Of a stretch of DNA of 64,000 bases, positions 1 to 10,800 are shown one piece after another. Numbering within the stretch: position 1 is the first letter of the stretch; every line of letters begins with the position of its first letter. Origin of the DNA: Rhipicephalus microplus (lineage: Eukaryota > Arthropoda > Arachnida > Ixodida > Ixodidae); assembly GCF_043290135.1 (NCBI RefSeq), contig NC_134703.1, forward strand, positions 127,149,005-127,213,004, in the 5' to 3' direction. The position numbers and the translations under genes were made by a program. Below the pieces are notes generated by a model. The model worked only from the letters and a program-made list of their open reading frames with translations. It did no database searches and was not told where the DNA came from.

Positions 1-1014
1 TAGTTGAAGCATTGCAGGGAAAAACCACCATTTTTTTTGTTTTCCTTGGTATTTTTACTGTAACTTGATTCCCAATATTCAAATGGCAAAGATCCTAGTT
101 CATTGCACAGTACCATGAGTTGGCTACCTATGTGCCAAAAACTTTATAATTCCGGCGCTCCGTTCTCAAGTTATGACTGTTTGCGTAAAGGCAAAGTTTG
201 GGCAATGTTTTGTCTATAACAAATCCAATTCTGATTTTTTTCACCCTTTTCTGCATATGAACATCATTTAAAAAGATCCTTTATAAGCCCATTTTAAAAT
301 AATATCGTAAAAGTCAAAATTTTAAAAAATTTACAAAAAGGTGGTGACATACCTTAAAGCGCGTTAAAACCATGCCTGGGCGTTCCGGGGGTCAAAATAT
401 TCTTCAATCTTCATGCTGGTGTCTTGTCAGTTAAGATGTGGATGTCTGACAAAGGTTTATTTATTCCGTGGGCTGATCACTGATTTTTGTGTTAGAAGCT
501 GTAAACAATCAAGCATGCTTTTCTTGATTGCTGAAACGGGGATGTCCTGTATTTGTTTAGATTCCACACATTGTTTTCAGATGTTCTGCAAAGGACAAAA
601 AAAACGCCCGGTCTTTCAGAGCCTTTTCAAAACACTCATTCGGTAACTACTGCAATTGCTTGATACCGACTAGGGCATTAATAAGAAGTTTTTGGGGTAG
701 TAGGCTGGCATTCTCTATGCTATTTTTGGTCATTCTTCTGAGAAGGGTGATATTCGCTAAGCTATTGCGAGGTATTTTGTGCCTATTGTTCATGCAGTGA
801 CTGACGACGATGAGGAATTATGGCTGAAGTAGGTATGTGCCACACCTAATAGGGGAACGAAAAATGTCTTTTGTAATGGGTTGGTGCATTAAACGGTCCA
901 CTCGTTACACTATTCGCATTGTGCGACGACTGGTTGTGCTTTCACTGTTTTAAAACGTTTTATAAGTCTTATTAACGCAATTTCTTTCCCGACATCAAAC
1001 CTGCCTAAGGCAAG
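1..1014. other. Unassigned AT-rich DNA
   Basis: I see no gene. The longest open frame (77 codons, 413-646 +) begins at a CTG, shows no domain and is not supported. The stretch 600-940 reads like decayed repeat DNA, but I cannot place its family. Confidence 0.5.
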
Positions 1015-1036
1015 TTGCACACAAGTCACAAGCACC

Positions 1037-1265
1037 GTGGTAGAATACTGGGCTGGCACCCTGCGGACCTGGGTTTGATTCACAATGTATCATTGTTGCT
1101 AGTTTTTTTTTCTGATTTCGCGTACTATGTGGTTACGGACATGGCGGCGGCGGCGGAACACTGCGCGTGACAGGAGTTGTGATCTCATAACAGCTTTCGG
1201 GGGTGACTGTAACGATTCTCCACTGGACCCACAGGGGTGAGGCGGATTGAACTGTATATATAGTG
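1037..1265 (+). repeat. tRNA-like SINE candidate, copy 1
   Basis: A tRNA-like stretch at about 1037-1088 has a B-box-like GGGTTTGATTC. It is followed by a T-rich run and a GGACATGGCGGCGGCGGCGG tail. A similar order (B-box, T-rich run, GGC-GGC-rich tail) recurs near 1585-1770, which suggests two copies of one tRNA-derived SINE. The A box is weak and no target duplication was found. Confidence 0.3.
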
Positions 1266-1584
1266 ATTTAGCCATTGAAAACAAGGATGGATTGAAAACA
1301 AGGATGTATGACATCGTCATGTTATTGGCTCGGCATAGTATTTGGAACAGGTGCATGGCAATACGTCATGCTGATGTTGATTCTCGACAAGCTATAGAAT
1401 ACTTACGTGAGTCTTCAACTTCGTTTCTAGAATTGCAAAAAAAATGTAAAAGGATATGCTCAATTGGATATACCTCACATGGAATCACTATTCTACGTGA
1501 AGAAACTGTAGAAAATTGTAGCAATAATTGTAGAACTAGAAACAATTGTACAATACTGTTAACAATTGAAGCACCACAATGAAA

Positions 1585-1770
1585 AATTGCGTGTAGCTGA
1601 GTTGTCTAACGTTGCTTGTTGTGGAGCGAGGCGTCATTGGTTCGAATTCCCGGTAGAGTACTTCTCAACTTCTTGTGTTATTTGTTTTTCTTTTTGCCTT
1701 TTCATATATAGATACATGTATATGTGCCGGCCATGACGGCGACGGCGAAAATCAGCTGATAGTGTCCATG
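1585..1770 (+). repeat. tRNA-like SINE candidate, copy 2
   Basis: This has an A-box-like TAGCTGAGTTG and a B-box-like GGTTCGAATTC near 1655, then a T-rich run and CCGGCCATGACGGCGACGGCG at about 1725-1745. It matches the layout of the candidate at 1037-1265. It would not fold as a good tRNA, so I treat it as a SINE head rather than a tRNA gene. Confidence 0.35.
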
Positions 1771-4115
1771 TAATTGATATCGTAGTAACAAACTCATTTA
1801 GATTAGTTTTCCTCAACCTTCATATTCAATTGCGACGTAATAACGTAGAAAACTTAGCTTGTGCATGAGCGTCAGAGGCGCAGGCTGCGCTATACTTCCA
1901 GGGGACTGAGAGGCTTCTTTTCTACGTGCATGTGCTTCTAAGTATAAGTACTCGCAGACTAAAAAGCTTTGGGTGGGATAGAGCGGAAGTGGTGAAATCC
2001 CCACTCCCCCCTGGCTCCTCCAATAATGTGCGTTCTCTTTGTTTTACGGTTAACTGTAGAATTATAATATCTAAAATTATTGCCACGTTCCTTCCTCAAG
2101 TTTTGATACCGCCCCGTTACACTGTACGTAATTCTCAGCGCACACCACACCTGCTGTGTTGGGGACGCTCAGGGACTGTAGTAGATCATCCATAGAGTAA
2201 CATAAAAATCAAAAGAGTGGAAACTCGGACCAAAAGCGGTGGAGCTGCGCAGCTTCACGCCAGCCGTAAGATGGCAACACATAACTCACTGTTTCAAGAA
2301 AAAACGAGTACTAGTTATTTACTGTACCTTTTCTAGTGCATTATAAGTCTACAAGTTTTCGCGACTGTGAATTCGGCCTGAATCCGTCTTGATCGTCTGC
2401 GATTGTACAGTGCGATATCGTCGGGCTGGGGTCAGAAATTAATCGGATGCGAGAGAAGCGCACATGGCGTCAATGTGACGGCAACGTGGTCACGCTCCGT
2501 TTTCATGGACATTCAGGGCGAAGAAGTACGGGCAGCAGCAGGGAGACGCCATAAATAATGTACAATAGCGTACCCGTCGTGCATCGTGGTCTTCACTTGT
2601 TCCGTCTGCCTCTCGGCTTGGATGCTGCTATATGTGTACGAACGCCATCATTACTTTGTGAAGTGCGTATTGCATTCGTCATTGAAGCCTTAAACGAACA
2701 TTTCTCGCATTGTGCTGTTCGACGCAGTGAGCTTTTTTGTGCTCTGCCCTTCGCGTATTATTTTCGTTGACTGCTCTACAAGAAAAAAAAAGAACCTGTT
2801 TGGAATGCTCCGCAGCACGTTTACGACGAAATTGTTTCTATCATTTCATTTTCTGTTGACTAAGGCTGTATTATTGAATATCTTTAAACTGTATTGGGCC
2901 TTAAACAAGAAGGTTACCCATGAAGTGACGTTGAAGTTAATCGTGAATTGCATGCCGGGCTCAGAATGAATATTAACTCTTATTGTTTTCTCGCACCTCG
3001 TAGGCCTATATGGCACGCTGTTATATGGCACGCTGTTAAGTCGGGCATGGACACAAGAAGAAATTTCGGCATTGTTCTTTATCATGCCACATATCTGAAA
3101 TAGAGCACGATCGCTTAAAAGCACTACCCCAGGCATGGTTAAAAAAAAGCGCGGCAGGCCTCTCAAACGGTAGCAGTACACGTTTTGCATGCGTGAATTT
3201 CAAATCAGCTTAAAGTAGTGATCCTAATGCTTTTTCTTCGTAAGTTGTATATGTTCGGGATCGTAATTGTTGTTGCATTTCTTCCGGGATCGGCACTTCA
3301 GCGCTTACAATCGAGATTGACTGGAATTTACTATTGCGAAAAAACACCTTCAGGGATATCTTTCAATCTCGTTTTGAGATTTAGAGCACATTGTAATGTG
3401 TGTGAACTGGAATCACAGTTCCAACACATGCAGCGGCTACAACGCATAGATGGTGCAGGTGTTTCGTTGTCCTCATTATGAACATCACACCACTGGGGGA
3501 GAAGGCGCACTGGCGCGAATAATCACGCTGTCGACACTGAGCATAATCGTGAGCCAGGACGCTTTGATTGGTCTGCCGGCAAGCAACCTGCTCCACAAGA
3601 TCCCCGCCCGACTGTCACTCACAGTTGACGGATCAGGGCAGGGCACGTATATATGTGCCTTGCACCAACCGGGTGCGTCACGCCCTCTACCTCCGTGCAC
3701 CGGTGGAACGACCCGCCACATCCCTGCCATTTGGGTATTCTTATTTTTAACAAGGACGTGGTACACACCTCGATCAAACAAGAACCTGCTCCAGCACGAC
3801 TTGTTTTCGAGTGAACAGAAACTTAGCGCGAATAACAACAATTATATTGGCGTCAAACCTATCCAGTAGGTATTGCAATAACAATCGGAGAGAGTTTGTA
3901 AGTGCGAATGTGAATTTGCATTCACGCTGGAAATATTTCGGCTGTAGCAAACGGCAACGTTCCTGCAAGACGGTGTACACAGAAGGAATTAGGTCTGTCG
4001 GGTACACCACATCCTGAAATCACACATTAGAAAGCACGTGTCAAGATATGCTAAAGCTGCTCCCGAAAATCCCATACGTGGTATATACTGTGAGCGCCAC
4101 GCAGATGATAATACA
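1771..4115. other. Unassigned non-coding DNA
   Basis: Only short, overlapping open frames on both strands are present, none with a recognisable domain. The block 3490-3780 is more GC-rich and contains a palindromic GCACGTATATATGTGC near 3645. I could not assign it to a gene or element. Confidence 0.4.
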
Positions 4116-4628
4116 GTTTAAAGGAACATTAAAGGGCAAAATGATTTTTCGCGTATTAGAAAAACACGTTTTCACAATTTTGGAAACATCACTCTTACCA
4201 TGACACGACACTTGGTAAGCAAGAAAACGCACGAAAAGAAAAAAAAAAGGGGGTGCTGTTGTCACCTTATGATTCCCGCACTAAACACCGTGACGTCATA
4301 GATTTTGAAGGGTCTATACTGGTCTTACGTAGCTTCTCAGGATTACAATGAAGCACATTGTCATCTGTAGGTGGCATTGACCTAGCACATGACGTTTCGA
4401 AAAAAAAAAAAAACTCAAGCCAATGTCCCGAAAATACGAAAAATTCATTTCAATATGTTTGACGTTGAGCGCGGAGATGTCGGCGCGAAATTTAAAAATA
4501 AAACTTTAGCCTTCAATTTATCTGCTAATAATCAACTTAAGATAGCAAAAAGTGTGGCAATATAGTTGCCAGAGTGCATTTTGTCTATCTAAATCAAGCC
4601 ATTGTTTCTTTTTTGTGACTCCTTAAAC
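4116..4628. mobile_element. MITE-like candidate
   Basis: The left end GTTTAAAGGAACATTAAAGG (4116-4135) is loosely mirrored at the right end, where CCTTAAAC (4621-4628) reads GTTTAAGG on the other strand. The interior has no coding potential and two long A runs (about 4239-4249 and 4400-4412). A roughly 500-bp AT-rich unit with weak inverted ends fits a decayed MITE. The ends are too diverged to fix a target duplication. Confidence 0.25.
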
Positions 4629-5106
4629 ATATCACCGCAAAGAATTGCTGGTGCGGACGAGTTGCAGTGCTGAACGAGCAATCATGTCATCCTTTGAATG
4701 GTCTTTACACCATGATGGGACGATAGTGCAATGCAATTCGGTAAAACATGGTGCCACACTCCATCTACAGTTTTTGGTATGTCGGGCGCAAAAAACTAGG
4801 TCGTTGTTTTAACTTAAACCAAGAAAGGCCTGTGCTTCTCTCTGTCGCTAATTTTGCACAGAATATATGTCCTTTCGCTGGAAACATGCAAAATAGGGTA
4901 CTAGTCATCTTTGTCTCACGCCGTTTTTGTAGGCGTACAAACACTCAATACTGGTGATGTCCCACTAATTAGGAAATATTCAACAGGAGAAAGGAGCCTG
5001 GCATGCAAACGAGCTCATGATCAGGATTTGTGATTTTAGGGAGTCTTTATGTGCGTGCTTCTCCGTGTTTTAGGGTGGTGACAACCTCTATCATGGTTGC
5101 TTACAA
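4629..5106. other. Unassigned non-coding DNA
   Basis: The two short open frames (4748-4957 and 5030-5236) have no domain signature, and the second runs into the palindrome. Nothing else can be supported. Confidence 0.4.
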
Positions 5107-5238
5107 CTGGCTAAAGGTCACTCATCTGTATAGAAGGCAGTGTGGGCTTGAACGAGAAGATGGTGGTTATATATATATAACCACCATCTTCTCGTTCAAA
5201 CCCACACTGCCTTCTAAACAGATGATTGACATTTAGCC

Positions 5239-5240
<2 letters not shown>
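5107..5240. repeat. 134-bp near-perfect palindrome
   Basis: Two 67-base arms (5107-5173 and 5174-5240) meet at a TTATATATATATAA centre with no spacer. By eye only four of 67 arm positions mismatch. The right arm abuts the (TA)n array. A single strand would form a long hairpin, as expected of a fold-back element or a hairpin-capped repair product. There is no coding content. Confidence 0.9.

Positions 5241-5330
<90 letters not shown>
5241..5330. repeat. (TA)n microsatellite, array 1
   Basis: About 90 bp of uninterrupted AT dinucleotide, directly followed by the TG of the gypsy 5' LTR. It is the left flank of an element that appears to have landed inside a TA tract. Confidence 0.97.
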
Positions 5331-5333
<3 letters not shown>

Positions 5334-5489
5334 ACAGAAGCCGCCGGACACTGAAGTGGGTCGAACTCTTATGTGCCTTCTAGTGGGTCTGCCCAAAGAG
5401 AACGCCGCTCGCGCGGAGCCCCCGTGTTTTGGCCGTTACTGTCGCCATTGTGTAGACTCGCTGTGTGCCGGCTAATAAACGCCATAACA
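5331..5489 (+). repeat. 5' LTR of gypsy element 1
   Basis: This 159-bp LTR runs from TGTACAGAAG to GCCATAACA. It contains an AATAAA at about 5474-5479, a plausible poly(A) signal in the R/U5 part. It matches 10421-10579 at 158 of 159 positions by eye. Confidence 0.96.
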
Positions 5490-5492
5490 AAT

Positions 5493-5510
5493 TGGTGGAG
5501 AGTGCTACGA
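5493..5510 (+). promoter_or_regulatory. Primer-binding site of gypsy element 1
   Basis: TGGTGGAGAGTGCTACGA lies three bases after the LTR and starts with the TGG expected opposite a tRNA CCA end. The second gypsy element has TGGTGGAAAGTGCT at the same place. I cannot name the tRNA. Confidence 0.7.
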
Positions 5511-5558
5511 TCCCCTTCGATGCCCTTGGAACTACGCTCACGTACGCTGCAATCTACC

Positions 5559-6836
5559 ATGTCCCACGACGCCTCTCAGCAAACGCCTCCTCCCATGCCA
5601 CCCCCATGTCCCGGTGTCCCCAGGATCCGCGATCCACCCATCTTCACGGGCGCCGATGGCACTGACGTGGAGGACTGGCTCGCCATTTACGAGCGCGTGA
5701 GCGTCCCCAACAAATGGGACGAGGACGGCAAGTTGACAAACTTGGTGTTCTACCTTGCGGGCGTTGCAAGTTTGTGGTACACCAAACACGCGTCCGAGTT
5801 TGCAACCTGGTCCGGTTTCAAGACTGCTATCACCAACGTTTTTGGCCGCCCTGCCGTTCGCAAGCTGCAAGCCGAGCAGCGCTTACGCGAACGCGCTCAG
5901 CAGGCCGGTGAGTCATTCACCAGTTACATTGAAGATGTCCTGGACTTGTGCAAGAAGTCGAACGACAGTATGTCCGAATCAGACAAGATCCGGAACGTCA
6001 TGAAGGGCATTGACGATGATGCCTTCACGATGCTGCTTGCCAAAAACCCAGGCACAGTAGCTGAGGTCATCACGCTGTGCCAGAGCTACGAGGAGCTCCG
6101 CCGGCAGCGTTCTATGACCCGTCGCTCCACATCACGAGATGCAGGGCTTGCAGGCTTGGAAGCGAGCTGTGATCAGGTGGCACTGCTGGCAGATCTCAAG
6201 TCCTTCATACGTGAGGAAATCGCGCGGCAGTTCTCTCTCCTGCCCTTTGCCCACCCACCGGCTGCTCAACAATCGGCCCCTACCATTCTTCCACCCATCC
6301 GCCGAGCGATTGAGCAGGAAATAGCGGAGGTCATGCCTGCGTACCACCCACAACAACTTCCGGCCCCTGCACCCCCAAGTTACGCCCAAGTGGTCGCAAG
6401 GCCGCCTCCAGTCGTTCAAGCGCCTGCACCAGTGACTTACGCCGAAGCTGCCGCACGACCTCCGTCCTTTGCAGCGGGTATGCCGGCTGCATATGTTGGC
6501 GCAACCCCTCAGCCTCATTTTCAGCCCACCATGCAGCCTTTCCAGACACCGTTCCGGGCGAGACCCACCCCGGCAAACCGATGGCGCACACCCGACAACC
6601 GGCCCATCTGCTTTGCTTGCGGTTACGCCGGTCACGTAGCCCGTTATTGCTCTCGACTACAGCCGGCTCCCACTTCTCCTGTTGCTGGCCACCTTAGCCA
6701 TTCGTATAACGAGGAACTGCCGTCTGTGCCACTGTCGTCTCGCCCAGGTCCGTCTGCTCGAAGGTCGCCGTCTCCACGACGTCGGTCTCTGTCCCCCATG
6801 CGGCCAAGTTCTTCTGCTCATGAGCGGGAAAACTAG
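5559..6836 (+). CDS. gag: Gag polyprotein, gypsy element 1
   Basis: This 425-codon frame encodes the structural protein that packages element RNA. The ATG at 5559 is preferred because the frame upstream opens only from a GTG inside the LTR and encodes LTR sequence. Residues about 20-200 carry the retrotransposon capsid signature (an EDWL segment, then the LxGxAxxWY pattern). A long Pro/Ala/Gln-rich linker follows. A single CX2CX4HX4C zinc knuckle (CFACGYAGHVARYC) lies near residue 350, and the C terminus is Arg/Ser-rich. The frame is open to TAG at 6834-6836. Pol lies in the -1 frame, so Gag and Pol would be linked by frameshifting. Confidence 0.93.
   Translation: MSHDASQQTPPPMPPPCPGVPRIRDPPIFTGADGTDVEDWLAIYERVSVPNKWDEDGKLTNLVFYLAGVASLWYTKHASEFATWSGFKTAITNVFGRPAVRKLQAEQRLRERAQQAGESFTSYIEDVLDLCKKSNDSMSESDKIRNVMKGIDDDAFTMLLAKNPGTVAEVITLCQSYEELRRQRSMTRRSTSRDAGLAGLEASCDQVALLADLKSFIREEIARQFSLLPFAHPPAAQQSAPTILPPIRRAIEQEIAEVMPAYHPQQLPAPAPPSYAQVVARPPPVVQAPAPVTYAEAAARPPSFAAGMPAAYVGATPQPHFQPTMQPFQTPFRARPTPANRWRTPDNRPICFACGYAGHVARYCSRLQPAPTSPVAGHLSHSYNEELPSVPLSSRPGPSARRSPSPRRRSLSPMRPSSSAHEREN
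6826..6836 (+). promoter_or_regulatory. Candidate -1 frameshift site at the gag end
   Basis: The last gag codons are GAA AAC TAG, preceded by G, so the heptamer is GGAAAAC directly before the stop. Pol is open in the -1 frame from here; an earlier stop in that frame at 6821-6823 rules out entry further upstream. The unrelated-in-position gypsy element 2 ends gag with the same GGAAAAC followed by TAA and also has protease in the -1 frame. The heptamer is not a textbook slippery site, because its P-site codon would re-pair poorly. Confidence 0.5.
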
Positions 6837-9800
6837 TCGTCGCAGTCCCAGAGGCAAGGACTGCGACGCTATCGCATTGTGAAAGCCCTCAGAGCCGCCC
6901 ATCTAATGTCATTGACGTGCTTGTGGACGGTGTTCATGCATCTGCTCTTATTGACACTGGAGCTGCGGTATAAGTTATGAGCGAAAACCTTTGCCGCTTG
7001 CTTCGAAAAGTGACGACGCCGATTTCTGGATTGTCCCTTCGTACCACTTGCTCACATCGTATTAATCCTACAGCAGGCTGCACAGCTCGCGTTGTCGTTC
7101 AGGACGTTCTGTATGTCGCCCAATTCATCATTATTCCTGCATGCTCTCATGACGTCATCTTGGGATGGGATTTTCTCTCCCGCAACGACGCCGTCATTCA
7201 TTGTGCCGCTGCCGAAATTGAACTCTCGCCCTTCTCGCATTTGACGCCAGAAGACGGTCCCTCGACACTGAACAAGATTCTTGTGAAAGACGATACTATA
7301 GTGCCTCCAAGCTCGACGATGGGCGTATCGGTCTACTGCACCGGTCTCTCCGACACAATTGCACTTGTTTCGCCATCCTACCGTGCTTCCAGGAGGAAAG
7401 GGTTGCTAGTACCTTTCGCGACCGTGCAAATCACCCAAGGCAACGCCGCTATTTTTGTGACCAACCCATCCCCGTACACTGTTACCTTGGTTCAAGGGGA
7501 ATGTCTCGGCAGAGTGGAAGCAGTCGACGACGCACAAGTCCTGGACGTACCCGAAGACTCGCGTTGTCCCGATTCACGTACCATCAGTGCTGTTTCTACT
7601 TCTGACCCATCATCTCCTGATGTATTTGGCCCATTCATTGATGACAACCGTACGTCAGTGCAGCGTTCCCAGCTTCTAGACCTGTTGCAAGAATACCGTT
7701 CTTCTTTCGATGTCGGGCGAAGTTCTCTCGGTCGCGCGTCCACTGTTACGCATCGTATTGACACTGGTGCCCATCCACCATCACGGCAACGTCCATACCG
7801 CGTGTCGCCTGCTGAACGCCGGCAAATTAACGAGCAGGTTGACGATATGCTCCGACGCGACGTCATTCGGCCCTCGGACAGTCCATGGGCGTCTCCTGTT
7901 GTTCTTGTTGCGAAGAAAGATGGTTCTGTGCGGTTCTGTGTGGACTACAGACGGCTCAATAAGATCACTCGCAAGGATGTCTACCCACTGCCGCGCATCG
8001 ACGACGCAATTGACAGCCTTCACGGAGCCCAATTTTTTTCTTCTCTCGATCTGCGCTCGGGGTACTGGCAAGTACCCCTGGCTGATGACGCTCGACCGAA
8101 GACTGCCTTCATCACACCCGACGGCTTGTACGAATTCAACGTCATGCCGTTTGGTCTGTGTAATGCACCTGCGACATTTGAGCGCATGATGGACACCGTA
8201 CTGCGCAACTTGAAATGGCACACGTGCTTGTGTTACCTCGATGACGTTGTTGTCTTCGCTCCAGATTTCTCCACCCATCTCCAACGTCTAAAAGAAGTTT
8301 TCGCGCGTGTGAGCAATGCCGGCTTGCAACTAAATCTGAAGAAGTGCCGCTTTGCAGCACGCCAACTCACCATCATAGGGTACGTCGTGTCCAAGGATGG
8401 CATTCTTCCTGACCCAGCCAAGCTTCGGGCCGTGGCCGAATTCCCAAAACCTGCATCCGTCAAAGAACTGCGTAGTTTCGTGGGCCTGTGCTCATACTTC
8501 CGACGCTTTATACGAAACTTCGCCACGATTATATCACCGCTGACGAAGCTCCTCGGAAGCAACGGGCCCCTCAATTCGTGGTCGTCAGAGTGCGACAACG
8601 CGTTCTTGAAGCTCCGCCACTTGTTGACGTCTCCTCCCATTCTCCGCCACTATGACCCTACGGCCCCAACAGAAGTGCACACGGACGCCAGTGGTGTAGG
8701 CCTCGGCGCTGTCCTGGCGCAGCGCAAACCCGGGTTCCCTGATTATGTTGTGGCATATGCAAGCCGTACGCTCACAAGAGCCGAGACAAACTACACCGTC
8801 ACGGAAAAAGAGTGCCTGGCAATCGTCTGGGCTCTTACAAAGTTTCGACCTTATTTGTATGGTCGCCCATTCGATGTCGTCACTGACCATCATGCACTAT
8901 GCTGGCTGTCATCATTGAAGGATCCCTCAGGCCGCCTCGCCCGCTGGGCTCTTCGCTTACAAGACTACGACATCCGCGTCCTCTACCGCAACGGACGCCA
9001 GCATGCTGACGCCGACGCCCTCTCGCGCTCCCCTCTGCCTGAAGCTAACGTGCTCTGCTCAGTATCCTCGGTTGTTGTTTCCGCCATTGATGTTGACATC
9101 ATCGCTACCGAACAGCGAAAGGATAATTGGATCGCCCAACTGATCGACTTGCTCTCTGATCCGTCCGCAACGCCATCCACGCGTGCCTTGCGTCGTCGAG
9201 CTCACCATTTCGCCATTCGTGACGGCCTCCTACACCGACGCAATTACGACGCCGATGGCCGGCAGTGGCTACTCTTGATACCCCGCAGTCTGCGGTCGGA
9301 GATATGTGAATCCTTCCATTCTGATCCACAGTGCGCGCACTCTGGGGTATTCAAAACCTACCATCGCATTAGACAACGCAACTTCTGGCGCGGGATGTAC
9401 CGCTACGTCCAGCAGTTCGTTCGCTCCTGTCTCGCTTGCCAACGCCGCAAACCGTCCGCACACATGTCACCAGCCGGTCTGCAACCGCTACCTTGCCCTG
9501 ACCGTCCGTTTGGGCGCATAGGTATCGATTTGTACGGACCACTTCCTCTGACGTCCACTGGCAACCGCTGGGCCATCGTCGCCGTAGATCATTTAACGCG
9601 ATACGCCGAAACCGCCGCTCTCCCTGCGGCTACTGCGCGTGATGTTGCGTCCTTCCTACTACATCGATTTATATTGCGCCACGGTCCACCCCAGGAGCTT
9701 CTCAGCGATCGAGGCCGTGTCTTCTTGTCAGAAGTCGTCGATGCCATTCTCACTGAGTGCCATTCTGTCCATCGCAAAACTACTGCTTACCACCCGCAGA

Positions 9801-10384
9801 CGAATGGTCTGACCGAACGCTTTAACCGCACCCTCGGCGACATGCTGTCGATGTACGTCGCCGCCAACCACACGAATTGGGATACCATACTGCCCTTCGT
9901 CACTTACGCCTACAACACCGCCCCTCAGAGCACGACTGGTTTTTCACCTTTCTTTTTGCTGTACGGAAGGCACCCGTCACACACCATCGACACGATACTC
10001 CCGTACACGCCGGATCCATCTGAGTGTACACCTATTTCCGAGACCGCCAGGCTTGCTGAAGAGTGTCGCGAGCTTGCCAAGACTTTTACGACGCATGAGC
10101 AAGAGCGGCAGAAGAGTATTCGTGATGGCTCCGCCACTTCTGAGCCCACCTTCCTTCCTGGTTCCCTTGTATGGCTCTCAATCCCGACCTCTGTAGCTGG
10201 CCTTTCTTCTAAACTACTCCCGAAATATGAAGGTCCCTACCGTGTGATCGAGCACACATCTCCGGTCAACTATCTTATCGAGCCAATTGAACAATCTTCG
10301 GACATGCGCCGCCGTGGGCGCGACATAGTCAACGTGGAGCGTCTGAAGGCTTACTATGACCCGCTCGTAGTGACAAGCTGTTAG
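6833..10384 (+). pseudogene. pol: Pol polyprotein (PR-RT-RNase H-IN) with a stop in protease, gypsy element 1
   Basis: The frame encodes protease, reverse transcriptase, RNase H and integrase. The protease active site D-T-G is at 6953-6961, and an in-frame TAA follows four codons later at 6971-6973. The rest, from ATG 6977, is open for 1,135 codons. Residues in that open part: RT box YLDD at 420-423 (8234-8245); RNase H first Asp at 570; an HHCC-type zinc region near 780-820; integrase Asp 851, Asp 911 and Glu 947, the last two spaced exactly D-35-E; then a GPY/F-type end (GPYR). Only the protease stop separates this from an intact pol. The ATG at 6977 could not by itself give a Gag-Pol fusion or a protease. 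Confidence 0.95.
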
Positions 10385-10420
10385 GTCGCCAGGCGGCTCC
10401 CTCTTCGACCCCGGGGTAAT

Positions 10421-10746
<326 letters not shown>

Positions 10747-10754
10747 CACTTATT

Positions 10755-10772
10755 CCCCCCCCCCCCCCCCCC
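10755..10772 (-). promoter_or_regulatory. Poly-G polypurine tract, gypsy element 2
   Basis: A run of 18 C on the plus strand is 18 G followed by AATAAGTG on the element strand, ending just before the LTR start. The position is right for the plus-strand primer (polypurine tract). A pure G run this long is probably slippage-expanded. Confidence 0.65.
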
Positions 10773-10800
10773 ACGCGTGAGCGGCCAGCCCGGACGCGTC

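Noticed and set aside
5214..5396. Open frames of Tyr-Ile repeats across (TA)n, also at 10463-10904, 15565-15975 and 32461-32769
   Set aside because: They are translations of dinucleotide repeats without stops and have no independent support.
5373..5558. Upstream extension of gag from a GTG in the LTR
   Set aside because: It would encode LTR and leader sequence. The ATG at 5559 fits the known gag position after the primer site.
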